A stretch of 64,000 bases of DNA from UBA1765 sp045629945 (GCA_045629945.1 JAZQSE010000029.1:10135-74134); one strand, 5' to 3'; shown: positions 22,699 through 32,378, counted from the stretch's first letter. The notes: generated by a model from the letters alone, not told the origin. Program-made: numbers and translations.

Positions 22699-23565
22699 TT
22701 ATCGGATAGAATCTGCTAAACGTTCAAGAGCATCTACACAAAGAGAAGCATAACATTCTGGTTCATTCGTAGCTTGCCAAGCAAAATTGAGCCCACTAGA
22801 ACTATTCAATACATGGAAGTTTCTTTTACCACCACCATTACGAATAGCACGCAAAACAGAAACGGCGTCTCCGCCTTGTCCACCAGGGACTCCAGGAATA
22901 GAAACACCAGGAATTAAAAATGGAATTTCATGACCGCGTTCTACAAAGAACCTTGTAATGTTTTCCATTTCTTCTAAATTTGTAGCACCAACAACAGCGC
23001 CTAAATTTCCATTATCCCATTCTACTAACTTTTCTCCTACTGCATAAAAAGCTTTATTCTTTTCTGCAACAGGCAAATCTTGAAAATCCATAGCGCCTTT
23101 ATTGCTTGTGCGCAACAAAACATAAACGCCACCAGAAGCTTCATGATTCAAGAATGGTCCAACAGAATCAGTTCCCATCCAAGGACTGACTGTAATAGCA
23201 TCAGCACCAAAAACCTTAAATCCAGCATTTGCATAAGCAGCACTTGATTTTCCTATATCACCACGTTTTGCATCTAAAATAACAGGAATCTTTTCTTTTT
23301 GGTAAATAGCTATTAATTCTTGCAAAACTTGTAATGCTTGAATACTAATACATTCATAATAGGCACTATTAGGCTTTACAACTGCCGGGAATACATTACG
23401 ACGAACACATTCTTCTAAAATATCTAAATAGAATCGCTTAATTGATTCTTCCGGAGTATCACCAGGGGCTGGAATCAATTTTAAAACAGGGTCCATACCA
23501 AGGCAAACCGGATTCTCCACACTTGCGATTCTATTTTCTAACAAGGTTGAAAAATTTTCAGCCAT
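22699..23565 (-). CDS. pyrF: Orotidine 5'-phosphate decarboxylase (subfamily 2)
   Basis: A 288-residue last-step UMP synthesis enzyme. The catalytic Lys-Asp array is in DAKRGDIGKSS (98-108), with CLGMDPVL at the N-terminus and AVVKPNSAYYE (61-71), as in the longer subfamily-2 proteins of actinobacteria and mycobacteria-type OMPDC. Late block FLIPGVSIPGVPGGQGGD resembles the phosphate-binding loop. It follows the SpoU methyltransferase gene on the same strand with a one-base gap and ends at a strong terminator. Confidence 0.95.
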   Translation of the reverse strand: MAENFSTLLENRIASVENPVCLGMDPVLKLIPAPGDTPEESIKRFYLDILEECVRRNVFPAVVKPNSAYYECISIQALQVLQELIAIYQKEKIPVILDAKRGDIGKSSAAYANAGFKVFGADAITVSPWMGTDSVGPFLNHEASGGVYVLLRTSNKGAMDFQDLPVAEKNKAFYAVGEKLVEWDNGNLGAVVGATNLEEMENITRFFVERGHEIPFLIPGVSIPGVPGGQGGDAVSVLRAIRNGGGKRNFHVLNSSSGLNFAWQATNEPECYASLCVDALERLADSIR

Positions 23566-23566
23566 T

Positions 23567-24799
23567 TTAGATTTCCTTCTGAAGTTGTGCTAATTCATAA
23601 GATAAAATACCATGAGCAACAGCTACATTCAAAGATTCTAAATCGCTGCTCATAGGAATCTTTACCGTTTCATCAGCTAATTCAATCAGATAAGCATTTG
23701 TACCGGCACCTTCATTACCAACTAAGAAAGCTACTTTACGCAATTTTCTTGGTGGCAAATCCCGTAAAGATTGTCTTGCATGCAAATCGGTCGCTACAAT
23801 CAAATAACCCTTTTGACGCAAGAAATTTATTTTATCAATCAAATCCACATCAGATTCAAATGGGACACGTAAAAATGTTCCCGAAGAACCTCGAACTACT
23901 TTAGGATTAAACGGACTAACTGTCCCTTTACCAAGAATCATACCACCCGAAGAGAAACCCAAGCTTGTGCGAAAAAGGGTTCCCAAATTTCCTGGATCTT
24001 GAACGGCATCTACAATCGTTAAAACATTTCTAGTTGTTTCATAATTCGGGCGACAACTTGCCTGACGGCAAACTGCAAAAATCCCTTGTGACGTTACCGT
24101 TGTAGAAGCTTTTTCCATCAATTCATCTGAAATATCATGTAAACGGACACCCGCAGCACGAACTAAGTCTAACAATTCGGCATTCTGGAATGATTCTGCG
24201 TAATAAACACCTATGACTTGATCGGCGTGGTGCGTAACCAATTCCTGAACAACGTGAATTCCTTCACCAATGAAATTACCTTCACGTTCACGACCTTTTT
24301 CAGTCGTTAAAGCCACCACTTTTTTAAACCAAGGTGGGATAACATCATCTGGAGCAGAAGTCGCTTCAAGTACAGAAGCTTCGAGCAAAGATTCTTCTTT
24401 CTGTGTTTCAAAATCTTGCTTCGGTTTTACTTCAGGACGTTGTCTATAAATCGGAGTCTGTTCGTCTTCTTTCCAAACACGACGGCCTACAGAACGGCGT
24501 TTGTCTCCACCAAAGGATTTTCTTTCTCTAAATTCACCATCTCGAGAAAAGGAACGACGTTCACCGAATGGTTTGCGTTCTGAATCTCTAGAAAAGGAAC
24601 GCCGTTCACCAAATGGCTTACGTTCTGAATTTCTAGAAAAGGATTTTTTCCCTTCAAAAGAACCTTGTGACTTTGAAGCTGAAAACTCACTTCTTTCGCT
24701 TCTGTTGTATTTACGTTCATGAATATTTTCGCTTACTCCAAACTTTTTGTTTAAAGTAGTGCGAACTGTTCTTTTGGAATCCAATTTTTTATCAGGCAT
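23567..24799 (-). CDS. SpoU-class (TrmH-like) RNA 2'-O-methyltransferase with a repetitive basic N-terminus
   Basis: A 410-residue protein. Residues about 160-410 are a standard SPOUT methyltransferase with substrate-binding domain: GEGIHVVQELV, the ALVDAVQDPGNLGTLFRT-type block (here TIVDAVQDPGNLGTLFRTS), FLVGNEGAGTN and IPMSSDLESLNVAVAHGIL. The first about 155 residues are disordered, Arg/Ser/Lys/Glu-rich and contain a 15-residue tandem repeat (SFSR(N/D)SERKPFGERR at 53-67 and 68-82, then a partial third), encoded by a 45-base DNA repeat at about 24554-24643. Such a tail could bind RNA or ribosomes. The ATG overlaps dxs by eight bases. Target nucleotide cannot be told; RlmB-type 23S rRNA methylation is the usual guess. 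Confidence 0.88.
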   Translation of the reverse strand: MPDKKLDSKRTVRTTLNKKFGVSENIHERKYNRSERSEFSASKSQGSFEGKKSFSRNSERKPFGERRSFSRDSERKPFGERRSFSRDGEFRERKSFGGDKRRSVGRRVWKEDEQTPIYRQRPEVKPKQDFETQKEESLLEASVLEATSAPDDVIPPWFKKVVALTTEKGREREGNFIGEGIHVVQELVTHHADQVIGVYYAESFQNAELLDLVRAAGVRLHDISDELMEKASTTVTSQGIFAVCRQASCRPNYETTRNVLTIVDAVQDPGNLGTLFRTSLGFSSGGMILGKGTVSPFNPKVVRGSSGTFLRVPFESDVDLIDKINFLRQKGYLIVATDLHARQSLRDLPPRKLRKVAFLVGNEGAGTNAYLIELADETVKIPMSSDLESLNVAVAHGILSYELAQLQKEI

Positions 24800-26669
24800 T
24801 ATAGACTTCCATTATTTTAGCGGCAACTGATTCACCGTCTATTTTCAATTGTTTATACAAATTAGCAACTTCTCCGTGTTCTACAAAGGCATCTGGTAAG
24901 CCCATCCGAAGAAGAGTCTTGTTTTTTAAACCAAAATCAGCAAGCATTTCTGCAATAGCTGAGCCATAGCCACCCACAAGCGTATTATCTTCTAAAGAAA
25001 CAATCACGGAATGTTTTTCAAATAATTCACGATAAGCTTCTGTATCAAGTGGCTTAATGTATCTTGCATTCACAAGAGTTGTTTTTTTTCCATGTTCTTT
25101 AAGAATCGCAGAAGTTTTTTTCAACTCTTGCAACATAAATCCTGCACCAAGCAATAAGATTTCTTCTCCTTCTTCTTCAACAAAGAACTTGCCAAATGGT
25201 ATTGAAGGGAGAGTTTCTTTCCATTCGTTAGAAAGAGCATTACCTCTCGGGTAACGAATAGCTACAGGACAATTCAATTCTTTCGTTGCTTGCGTAAGCA
25301 TAGCGCGCATTTCATGCTCATCAGCCGGCGCCATAATCACAAGACCTGGTACAGAACGCAAGAAAGTCAAATCAAAAGCACCATGATGCGTCGGGCCATC
25401 AGCACCGACAAGGCCTGCTCTATCAAGAACTAAAACAACATGAAGATTCTGCAAAGCGACATCATGAATAATCTGGTCATAAGCCCTTTGCATAAATGAT
25501 GAATAGATTGCCACAACAGGAACCACTCCTGCACAAGCAAGGCCTGCTGCAAAAGTGACAGCATGTTCTTCTGCAATCCCAACATCGATTACTCTATCTG
25601 GCAATTCTTGAGCGACAATATCCAAGCCACACCCAGAAGGCATAGCTGCTGTAATTCCTAAAATACGAGAATCTTCTTTGGCTAGTTCAAGGACTGTTTT
25701 TCCAAAAACAGATGTTAAAGAAGGGTTAGTATTTCCAGGTGAAAGAGGCAAGCCACTTTCTGGATCAAATGGATTACAACCATGCCATTTTGAAGGATTC
25801 TTTACAGCGAGTTCAAGGCCTCGTCCTTTTTCTGTAACAACATGAACAAGGCAAGGTCCTGGAAATTCTTTTACTTTTTTCAATAAAGGAACAAGCTCTG
25901 TTAAATTGTGTCCATCAATCGGACCAAAATAACGAATACCTAAATCTTCAAACAAACGACCTGGTTTAAGAGCAAACTTAGTTGCTGTTTCTGTTGCTGC
26001 AAAAAGATCTCTAAAACGACTTCCTAATACGCCAGGAATTCGTTGCATGGCTTTATCAACATCATTACGCAACTTATTGTATTTAGGGTCAGAAATAATC
26101 TGATTCAAATATTTTGAAAATGCACCAACATTTGGAGCAATGCTCATTTTGTTGTCGTTCAAAATAATGGTCATATTTTGCTTTAATTCGCCAGCATTAT
26201 TCAAAGCTTCAAAAGCCATTCCTCCAGTCAAAGAACCATCACCGATAATAGCGACAACGCTATTCTTTTTACCGAAATGATCTCGGGCTACAGCAAAGCC
26301 CAATGCTGCAGAAATAGAAGTTGAAGCATGGCCTGCACCAAACTGGTCAAATTCGCTTTCTGAACGTTTTAAAAAACCAGACAAACCGCCTTGCTGACGG
26401 AGCGTATTAAAACGATTAAATCTTCCTGTTAAAAGCTTATGGACATAAGCTTGGTGACCAACATCCCAAACCATAACATCTTCAGGAAGATTATACACCT
26501 GGTGTAAAGCAAGCGTCAATTCAACCACACCTAAAGAAGATGCCAAATGCCCACCATGTTTTGATACCTGACCAATAATGGTAGAACGGATTTCTTCAGC
26601 AAGAATTTCCAATTCCGTGACAGAAAGATTCTTTATGTCTTGTGGAGTTTGAATATCTTGAATATGCAT
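24792..26669 (-). CDS. dxs: 1-deoxy-D-xylulose-5-phosphate synthase
   Basis: A 625-residue thiamine-diphosphate enzyme that condenses pyruvate and glyceraldehyde 3-phosphate, entry to the MEP isoprenoid pathway. Features in order: the HGGHLASSLGVVELT start domain, the ThDP motif GDGSLTGGMAFEALNNAG (about 142-159), the catalytic Glu in DVGIAEEHAVTFAAGLA (about 361-377), and the C-terminal transketolase domain. Length is normal. It lies one base after ispA, giving a small isoprenoid operon ispA-dxs followed by the methyltransferase and pyrF. Confidence 0.98.
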   Translation of the reverse strand: MHIQDIQTPQDIKNLSVTELEILAEEIRSTIIGQVSKHGGHLASSLGVVELTLALHQVYNLPEDVMVWDVGHQAYVHKLLTGRFNRFNTLRQQGGLSGFLKRSESEFDQFGAGHASTSISAALGFAVARDHFGKKNSVVAIIGDGSLTGGMAFEALNNAGELKQNMTIILNDNKMSIAPNVGAFSKYLNQIISDPKYNKLRNDVDKAMQRIPGVLGSRFRDLFAATETATKFALKPGRLFEDLGIRYFGPIDGHNLTELVPLLKKVKEFPGPCLVHVVTEKGRGLELAVKNPSKWHGCNPFDPESGLPLSPGNTNPSLTSVFGKTVLELAKEDSRILGITAAMPSGCGLDIVAQELPDRVIDVGIAEEHAVTFAAGLACAGVVPVVAIYSSFMQRAYDQIIHDVALQNLHVVLVLDRAGLVGADGPTHHGAFDLTFLRSVPGLVIMAPADEHEMRAMLTQATKELNCPVAIRYPRGNALSNEWKETLPSIPFGKFFVEEEGEEILLLGAGFMLQELKKTSAILKEHGKKTTLVNARYIKPLDTEAYRELFEKHSVIVSLEDNTLVGGYGSAIAEMLADFGLKNKTLLRMGLPDAFVEHGEVANLYKQLKIDGESVAAKIMEVYNA

Positions 26670-26670
26670 A

Positions 26671-27558
26671 CTAATTTACTCGTGTCACAATAAAAGCGGC
26701 AATTGAACGCAATACACTTGTATCACCAGGTAAGCTATCTAATTCAGCAATAGCTTCTTTATACAAAGCATTGGCTCGTTCTCTTGATGCTTCAAGACCA
26801 ATTACAGAAGGGTAAGTTGCTTTCCCACGTTCTTCATCAGAACCAGCGTCTTTACCTAATTGTTCTGTTGTGGAAATAACATCTAAAATATCATCAACTA
26901 CTTGGAATGCAAGGCCAATTGATCTGCCAAATTTTTGAATAGAAGCCAACTGTTCTTCTGTAGCAGAAGCAAGTTCAGCACCTATGCAAAGCGAAGCTTC
27001 TATAAGAGCAGCCGTTTTATGGTAGTGGATATAATCTACTTCTGCTAAAGAAACTGTTTTACCTTCGCATTCTACATCGCGCATTTCTCCGCCGAGCATA
27101 CCAAAAGTACCCAATTTACTAGCAAGAATTTCAATCGCACGAGCATTTCCTGTTTTTGCCATAAGTTCAAAAGCAAGAATACACAAAGCATCGCCAGAAA
27201 GAACTGCTGTTGCTTCTCCATAGTTCTTATGGGCAGTTGGTTTTCCGCGACGCATATCGTCATTATCTACACAAGGTAAATCATCATGAATCAATGAAAA
27301 TGTATGCAACATTTCAAGAGCACTCATTGCATACCAAACAGAATCGCCCGTTCCACCAAATAATTCAAAAGCAGCCTTAACTAAAGCTGGGCGCAAACGT
27401 TTACCACCAGCAAACATTGAATACCGCATGGCTTCATGTAAGCGTTTAGGTTCTTCCTGTTCAGATGGCAGGAGTTCATCAAATTTCAATTCTACTGCTT
27501 TAGCAGTCTGAGAAAGATATTGTACGGCAAGAGCCGCATCGGCATCATATTTTTGCAT
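26671..27558 (-). CDS. ispA: Polyprenyl diphosphate synthase (farnesyl/geranyl type)
   Basis: A 295-residue trans-prenyltransferase of the IspA class. First Asp-rich motif DDLPCVDNDDMRRGKPT (about 92-108; the five-residue insertion typical of FPP synthases), second motif GLAFQVVDDILD (about 212-223). The GGKRLRPALV block precedes. Chain length is likely C15, by similarity of the residues before the first motif (SLIH). First gene of an operon with dxs. Confidence 0.95.
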   Translation of the reverse strand: MQKYDADAALAVQYLSQTAKAVELKFDELLPSEQEEPKRLHEAMRYSMFAGGKRLRPALVKAAFELFGGTGDSVWYAMSALEMLHTFSLIHDDLPCVDNDDMRRGKPTAHKNYGEATAVLSGDALCILAFELMAKTGNARAIEILASKLGTFGMLGGEMRDVECEGKTVSLAEVDYIHYHKTAALIEASLCIGAELASATEEQLASIQKFGRSIGLAFQVVDDILDVISTTEQLGKDAGSDEERGKATYPSVIGLEASRERANALYKEAIAELDSLPGDTSVLRSIAAFIVTRVN

Positions 27559-27610
27559 AGTACAAAGATATTTAATTCTAGAGAAAACAAAAGATTTATT
27601 TTAAAAAATT

Positions 27611-27627
27611 AAGCCTAAAAATGGCTT
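27611..27627 (-). terminator. Possible weak terminator after the lipoprotein gene
   Basis: AAGCC (27611-27615) and GGCTT (27623-27627) form a short stem; on the minus strand it is followed by AATTTTTT. Short stem, so only plausible. Confidence 0.45.
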
Positions 27628-27665
27628 TTTATAAGCCTGAAGCAAAGGAATTCTATTTTGAGAAC

Positions 27666-28058
27666 TTAAGGGGAAAGAAATTCCAAATCTACTTTGGAAT
27701 TTTCAGAACAAGATGCTTTCCATTTACAAAGTGCAGGAACATTCACTACTGCGTCTGCAGAGCAGACACCATCAAAAACAAACGATTCTGTTTCTGCTTT
27801 CTTAACACTTGAAATAGTCGCAATAAATGAAAAATTTGATTTATCAGCATTTTTTTGTATTTCAGAATGTTCCATCAAAGCATTGGTAACAAGAACCATA
27901 CACTTTGAAACATCAGGATTATCTGAATCTAAATCATTCAAAGGTTCCCAGGAAATCTGAAGCGGAACAAACTGTACATTTGATTTAGAAGTGCCTGCGC
28001 AGCCAAAAAAATTAAATGCTAAAAACAGGAATAAAGAAAAGAAGATTATTTGTTTCAC
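27666..28058 (-). CDS. Small lipoprotein of unknown function
   Basis: A 130-residue lipoprotein with signal FFSLFLFLAFNFFGCAGTSKS; lipobox cysteine at residue 20. The mature part has three or four cysteines (GVCSADAV, ALCKWKASCSEN) that may form disulphides. It starts with GTG overlapping the stop of the diguanylate cyclase gene (TAGTG), with GGAGG seven bases upstream, so it is co-translated with it. No family recognised; possibly an accessory of the cyclase's periplasmic sensor. Confidence 0.7.
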   Translation of the reverse strand: MKQIIFFSLFLFLAFNFFGCAGTSKSNVQFVPLQISWEPLNDLDSDNPDVSKCMVLVTNALMEHSEIQKNADKSNFSFIATISSVKKAETESFVFDGVCSADAVVNVPALCKWKASCSENSKVDLEFLSP

Positions 28059-29386
28059 TAGGAGCCTCCACGGAAAGCAGCACTTGTAACTCTATTACGA
28101 CCACCTTCTTTAGAAGCATACAATGCCTTATCAGCACGTTCAAACAAGTTTTTCGGGTCTTCTCCAGGAACCATTTCAGCAACACCAAATGAGCATGTCA
28201 CCTGACGTTGTTTGATAAGAACAGAAGATTCAATAGCTGTACGTAATTTTTCAGCCAAGAACTGGGCATTCTGTAAAGGAGTATCACCACAAAGCACAAC
28301 AAATTCTTCGCCACCCCAACGAACCAAAGCATCAGTATTTCTGATTTTTCCTTGAATCAAACGAGACAAATTCAAAAGAACTTCATCGCCAGTGTTATGA
28401 CCAAATGTATCATTTACATCTTTAAAGTGGTCTATATCCATAATAACAAAAGAAACTGGAATACCGTGCTTATTTAAACGTTCTTGTTCACGAGTAAGCA
28501 CATCAACAAAGCCAGCCCTGTTCAAACAACCTGTCAAAGGATCTGTTTTACTTTCTCTTTCGTAATTGTTCTTAACCACTTCTAAAGCTGCTAAGTTGCG
28601 TTCAAGTTCTTTTTGACGTTCTTTATTGATTTTCTGAGCTCTATGATAATCCATAAAGCGGAACACAAGAATTATAAGGAACGTAATAAACCAAGCAAAA
28701 ATCAAGGCAGACACAAGGCGCAATTCTGAAATCATTTTCCCTTTAAAACAAATGCCCATAATTTCAAAAGTACCAAAGCCAAGTGGCGCACCAGTACCTG
28801 TCTGAATTTCTATTAAAGGCACATTAGAAATATCAACTCTAGCTTTATGTACATTCACAGAATTCTGTGCGACCCACCAGCCAGCTACACGAAATTCTTG
28901 TGGGACAAATGCTGCAGGATAAGATTCTTCTAATGGGAAAAATTCAAGTTCATTAAATTTCAATGACGTCAAATCGCCTTCACGGTAAATATCTTTATCA
29001 TAACCGCGCAGATAAAGGCGGACTGAACCTTCGCCACGGGGTTTTATCCATAAAAAGACACTATCATAAACCGACAAATCTTTCCCTTGAGTTTTACCAT
29101 CCCCAAGATATATCTGCAAACCAGCATAAGGGTAAGGCATACCTTCGCGCAACTCATAATCCATTATGATAGAAGAATCTGTTTTTTGCAAACTAACTAC
29201 AGAATTACCACCATCAAGAGAATCAGAAGTCGGCACAATATAAGGATAAGATGCCATATTTATGTGGTAAAGTGAATTCAAACCATATTTATGTGTCAAC
29301 AGAGCTGCTACTGTAAATACAAGCAATACCAGAATGAGCACATTCATTCTGAACAGAGCTAGCGTTTTGTGAACTATTTTATGCAT
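28058..29386 (-). CDS. Membrane-bound diguanylate cyclase with periplasmic sensor domain
   Basis: A 442-residue protein: membrane helix (about 17-33), a periplasmic beta-rich domain (about 40-215, resembling a carbohydrate-binding-like sandwich: VFLWIKPRGEGSVRLYLRGY), a second helix (about 218-242), a coiled coil (about 248-275) and a GGDEF domain (about 280-435). The active site reads RWGGEEF (356-362) and the product-inhibition RxxD motif lies exactly five residues before it (RNTD), so it is expected to make cyclic-di-GMP and be feedback-inhibited. The stop is shared with the following lipoprotein gene. Confidence 0.92.
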   Translation of the reverse strand: MHKIVHKTLALFRMNVLILVLLVFTVAALLTHKYGLNSLYHINMASYPYIVPTSDSLDGGNSVVSLQKTDSSIIMDYELREGMPYPYAGLQIYLGDGKTQGKDLSVYDSVFLWIKPRGEGSVRLYLRGYDKDIYREGDLTSLKFNELEFFPLEESYPAAFVPQEFRVAGWWVAQNSVNVHKARVDISNVPLIEIQTGTGAPLGFGTFEIMGICFKGKMISELRLVSALIFAWFITFLIILVFRFMDYHRAQKINKERQKELERNLAALEVVKNNYERESKTDPLTGCLNRAGFVDVLTREQERLNKHGIPVSFVIMDIDHFKDVNDTFGHNTGDEVLLNLSRLIQGKIRNTDALVRWGGEEFVVLCGDTPLQNAQFLAEKLRTAIESSVLIKQRQVTCSFGVAEMVPGEDPKNLFERADKALYASKEGGRNRVTSAAFRGGS

Positions 29387-29454
29387 TTAAATCCTATTTA
29401 CCAAGTAAGAGTAATATATATAAAAAAAGAATATGTGTTATATGAATTTAAAAA

Positions 29455-29474
29455 AAATGCTGTTTTGAGCATTT
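29455..29474 (-). terminator. Terminator overlapping the stop of the CE2 gene
   Basis: AAATGCT (29455-29461) pairs with AGCATTT (29468-29474) across a GTTTTG loop, with a T-run on the minus strand. The stop codon of the esterase gene (29475-29473) lies in the stem. Confidence 0.6.
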
Positions 29475-30522
29475 ACCGGCTTAAAAAACCGCCAAGTCGA
29501 GCTATTTTAGGCAACAATTTCTGAGACATATCTTGTTGAGAACGTTCATTAGGATGCCCATGAAGAGCCGTATTTTCAGAATAAACTATTTCCATTTCAA
29601 TATCTTTGAAACCGGCATTTTTTTCTGCAAGAAAAACCTTTTCAACCGCAGGAATCAACAAATCTTCTGGATAAACTTTTGTTGCCACTAAAAGAAACTT
29701 GACTCCAGGAGAGGTTTTTCTATACTTTGCAAGTAAATCTCTGTATGCTTTGATAAAAGCATCTTCTGAAGCTTTCGGGCCTTCACCTTGAAAATCATTT
29801 ATTCCAACAAAAACAACTACAACAGAAGGTTGCCAGGCAGAAAAATCTCGTTTTTTACCGCCTTTTGAAACTGCAGCCATTCCCGGAATGGTGTATTCTA
29901 ACAAATCAGGAATATGCCAATCAGGTTCAATACCAGCATAATTATGTACAAGCCCACGCCCACTAAATGCAGAAATCCGATAATCTGCTTTTAGCTTACT
30001 TGCCACAATATAAGCATAACTTTTAGTTGTATTCGTTGTTTCTTCGACCGTTCCCGTTTCTGGATCAGGTGCCTCTACGCCATAACCAACTGTGTAAGAA
30101 TCGCCAATAAATTCTAGTTTGCGAGAAGAAGGTTTTAATGGTTCAAAAGAAAAACCTTTTGAAAGTTTCAAACCATAAATTTTTGATTCCCCCGGCAAAG
30201 ATTCGCTACAATGCACTAGTTCAACCAAATAATTTCCAACTGGTAAACTTTCAACAATATTATAGGATTTCCGATCAGAAATAAGAATCTTCTGTGTAGC
30301 TTTTCCATCTACGATTACTTGCCAATAAGAAGAACCTTCCATATCAACAGATAAAGTTCCACCTGAAATTTTAAAAGCTATTTTGGCGCCAGGAGCACTT
30401 GTTCGGTAAAAATCGGTATTAGATTCCCACAAGCCAACAAAAAGAGCATTTGAAAAATCATTTGCAGCAGAAGAAACTACAGCAAGTAACATTGTTAAAA
30501 CTCCAGACAAAAGAAATTTCAT
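29473..30522 (-). CDS. Secreted CE2-type acetyl-xylan esterase (SGNH hydrolase)
   Basis: A 349-residue enzyme with a signal peptide (about 1-19), an N-terminal beta-sandwich (about 25-125) and a C-terminal SGNH hydrolase domain, the layout of carbohydrate esterase family 2. The nucleophile is Ser142 in FIGDSYTVGYG, the oxyanion Asn is in VVFVGINDFQG, and the catalytic His is in ALHGHPNER (319-327). It should remove acetyl groups from xylan or other hemicelluloses. The start overlaps the stop of the preceding secreted protein (TAATG). Together with the GH9 enzyme it supports a plant-fibre diet. Confidence 0.9.
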   Translation of the reverse strand: MKFLLSGVLTMLLAVVSSAANDFSNALFVGLWESNTDFYRTSAPGAKIAFKISGGTLSVDMEGSSYWQVIVDGKATQKILISDRKSYNIVESLPVGNYLVELVHCSESLPGESKIYGLKLSKGFSFEPLKPSSRKLEFIGDSYTVGYGVEAPDPETGTVEETTNTTKSYAYIVASKLKADYRISAFSGRGLVHNYAGIEPDWHIPDLLEYTIPGMAAVSKGGKKRDFSAWQPSVVVVFVGINDFQGEGPKASEDAFIKAYRDLLAKYRKTSPGVKFLLVATKVYPEDLLIPAVEKVFLAEKNAGFKDIEMEIVYSENTALHGHPNERSQQDMSQKLLPKIARLGGFLSR

Positions 30523-31106
30523 TAAAATGCTGCTTTTTTCAAAGAACTAGGGCTGTTGGCATTCTGACGTTCTTGTTTTTCGCCCGAAAGAACTCGATGC
30601 GTTACAGAACCTATAGAGTAATAACGACCATCTTTTGATACAATCGCAGTAAACACATTCAACAATCTAACTGAAAACCATTCTTCGTAAAGATTAAAAC
30701 CTTCCCGTAAGTTAGATTCTGTCACTTCATTTTTTTTACCAGCGGTGCCGTATTTTAAACTGAACTGTTCACCCATATAATTTACGGCTTCGAGAACTTT
30801 AGGCATACGAGCGGCTTCAATGCGCCCCGTACGGATTTCAAATGAATAAAATTTTTCGTTGCGATTAAAAAGAAAATCTACTTGTACCGGGAGATCCCCC
30901 ATCATAAAAACAGGAATAACAATACGACTGCTAGATTCAGCCATACCATAAGGTTCATAGCCCAATTTGAGAATTTCTTCAATGACCGTTTCTCTATCCA
31001 TGCCAAACGGAATACCGGCAAATTCATTTTTATCACCAGTCAAAGTAGTTGCCATAGCCACTACATGCAAACAGAGTACGCAAAAAAGAAAAAGCACTTT
31101 ATTCAT
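30522..31106 (-). CDS. Secreted protein of unknown function upstream of the CE2 esterase
   Basis: A 194-residue protein with a signal peptide (KVLFLFCVLCLHVVAMA). The mature part (GIPFGMDRETVIEEILKLGY, YSFEIRTGRIE, LKYGTAGKKNEV) has the look of small periplasmic sandwich proteins that track a partial sequence of the type 'GIPFGxxxxxV', but I cannot name a family. It overlaps the esterase gene by one base and so is probably expressed with it. Confidence 0.65.
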   Translation of the reverse strand: MNKVLFLFCVLCLHVVAMATTLTGDKNEFAGIPFGMDRETVIEEILKLGYEPYGMAESSSRIVIPVFMMGDLPVQVDFLFNRNEKFYSFEIRTGRIEAARMPKVLEAVNYMGEQFSLKYGTAGKKNEVTESNLREGFNLYEEWFSVRLLNVFTAIVSKDGRYYSIGSVTHRVLSGEKQERQNANSPSSLKKAAF

Positions 31107-31275
31107 AAATTACCACTAATTTCTTGTGTCAATTTAGTAAAAAGACAAAAATATCGTCAATAAATCACAAAAAACATCTGTGGATAAAATAACAACAAGG
31201 AATTTTTCTACGGAATGAGGGCTTTTTAACGCAGAAATGACCTCATTTTTCTTTGTGAATTCTATATTTTCTGCC

Positions 31276-32367
31276 ATGTCTAGCAATTTTGGCAAAATTT
31301 TCACTATTTCAACATGGGGGGAATCCCATGGAGCAGGTATTGGAGTAACTATTGATGGGTGTCCTGCAGGAGTTCCTTTAACCGTAGAAGACATCCAGTT
31401 CTACCTGGATAGAAGAAAACCAGGTCAAAATACACTTACAACCGCTCGGTCTGAAAAAGATAAAGTGCAAATTCTTTCTGGTGTTTTTGAAGGAAAAACA
31501 ACAGGAACACCGATTTCGCTGGCTATTTTTAATGAAGACCAACGTAGTGGCGATTATTCAGAAATGCAATCTTGGTATCGTCCGGGGCATGCTGATTTAA
31601 CTTATGATTTAAAATATGGTTTCCGCGATTATCGCGGTGGTGGCCGTAGTTCTGCAAGAGAAACGGCGGCTCGTGTTGCTGCCGGTAGCATTGCTCGAAA
31701 AATTTTAAAATCTCTTTTCGGAACAGAATTTCTTTCTTGGGTTTCCTCTGTTGGCCAATTTGAAGCAAATATTGATTTTGATTCTCTTACTTACGATTTA
31801 ATAGATGCTTCTCCAATTCGTTGCCCGGATGAAGAAGCTTCTTCAAAAATGGAAGAAACTATCGCAATAGTCAAAGCTGAAAAAGATAGTATTGGTGGAA
31901 CAGTTTCTCTTTTAATCCGAAATGTTCCCCCTTGTCTTGGCGAACCAGCTTTCGATAGAACAGAAGCATTACTTGCCCAAGCCATGTTAAGCATTCCTGC
32001 AAGTAAAGGCTTTGAAATAGGTTCTGGTTTTCAAAGTGCAAAAATGCGCGGGAGTGAACACAACGACATTCCTTACTTTGAAAATGGAACATTTCACACT
32101 AAAACAAATTATGCAGGTGGCACTTTAGGCGGAATAACCAATGGCGAAAATATTTATTGTAAAATAGCCTTTAAACCAACTGCAACCATTGCAAAAGAAC
32201 AAGAAACCGTAAACAAAGAAGGCGTTGCCGGAACTCTTGCGGCTAAAGGCAGGCATGACCCTTGTGTTGCTGTCCGAGCTCCAGTTATTGTTGAAAGTAT
32301 GGCGGCCCTTGTCCTAGTAGATCTCTTTTTAAGAAACCGTGCAAGGCAAAATCTTTTTGAAATTTAA
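31276..32367 (+). CDS. aroC: Chorismate synthase
   Basis: A 363-residue FMN-dependent lyase making chorismate from EPSP. The three family signatures are there: GESHGAGIGVTIDGCPAG near the N-terminus, RSSARETAARVAAGSIA (about 122-138) and the late RHDPCVAVRAPVIVESM (about 324-340). I start at ATG 31276 (SSNFGKIFTIST), since the family begins about there; there is no clear ribosome binding site. A terminator shared with mazG follows. Confidence 0.97.
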   Translation: MSSNFGKIFTISTWGESHGAGIGVTIDGCPAGVPLTVEDIQFYLDRRKPGQNTLTTARSEKDKVQILSGVFEGKTTGTPISLAIFNEDQRSGDYSEMQSWYRPGHADLTYDLKYGFRDYRGGGRSSARETAARVAAGSIARKILKSLFGTEFLSWVSSVGQFEANIDFDSLTYDLIDASPIRCPDEEASSKMEETIAIVKAEKDSIGGTVSLLIRNVPPCLGEPAFDRTEALLAQAMLSIPASKGFEIGSGFQSAKMRGSEHNDIPYFENGTFHTKTNYAGGTLGGITNGENIYCKIAFKPTATIAKEQETVNKEGVAGTLAAKGRHDPCVAVRAPVIVESMAALVLVDLFLRNRARQNLFEI

Positions 32368-32378
32368 AGACGTATTAA

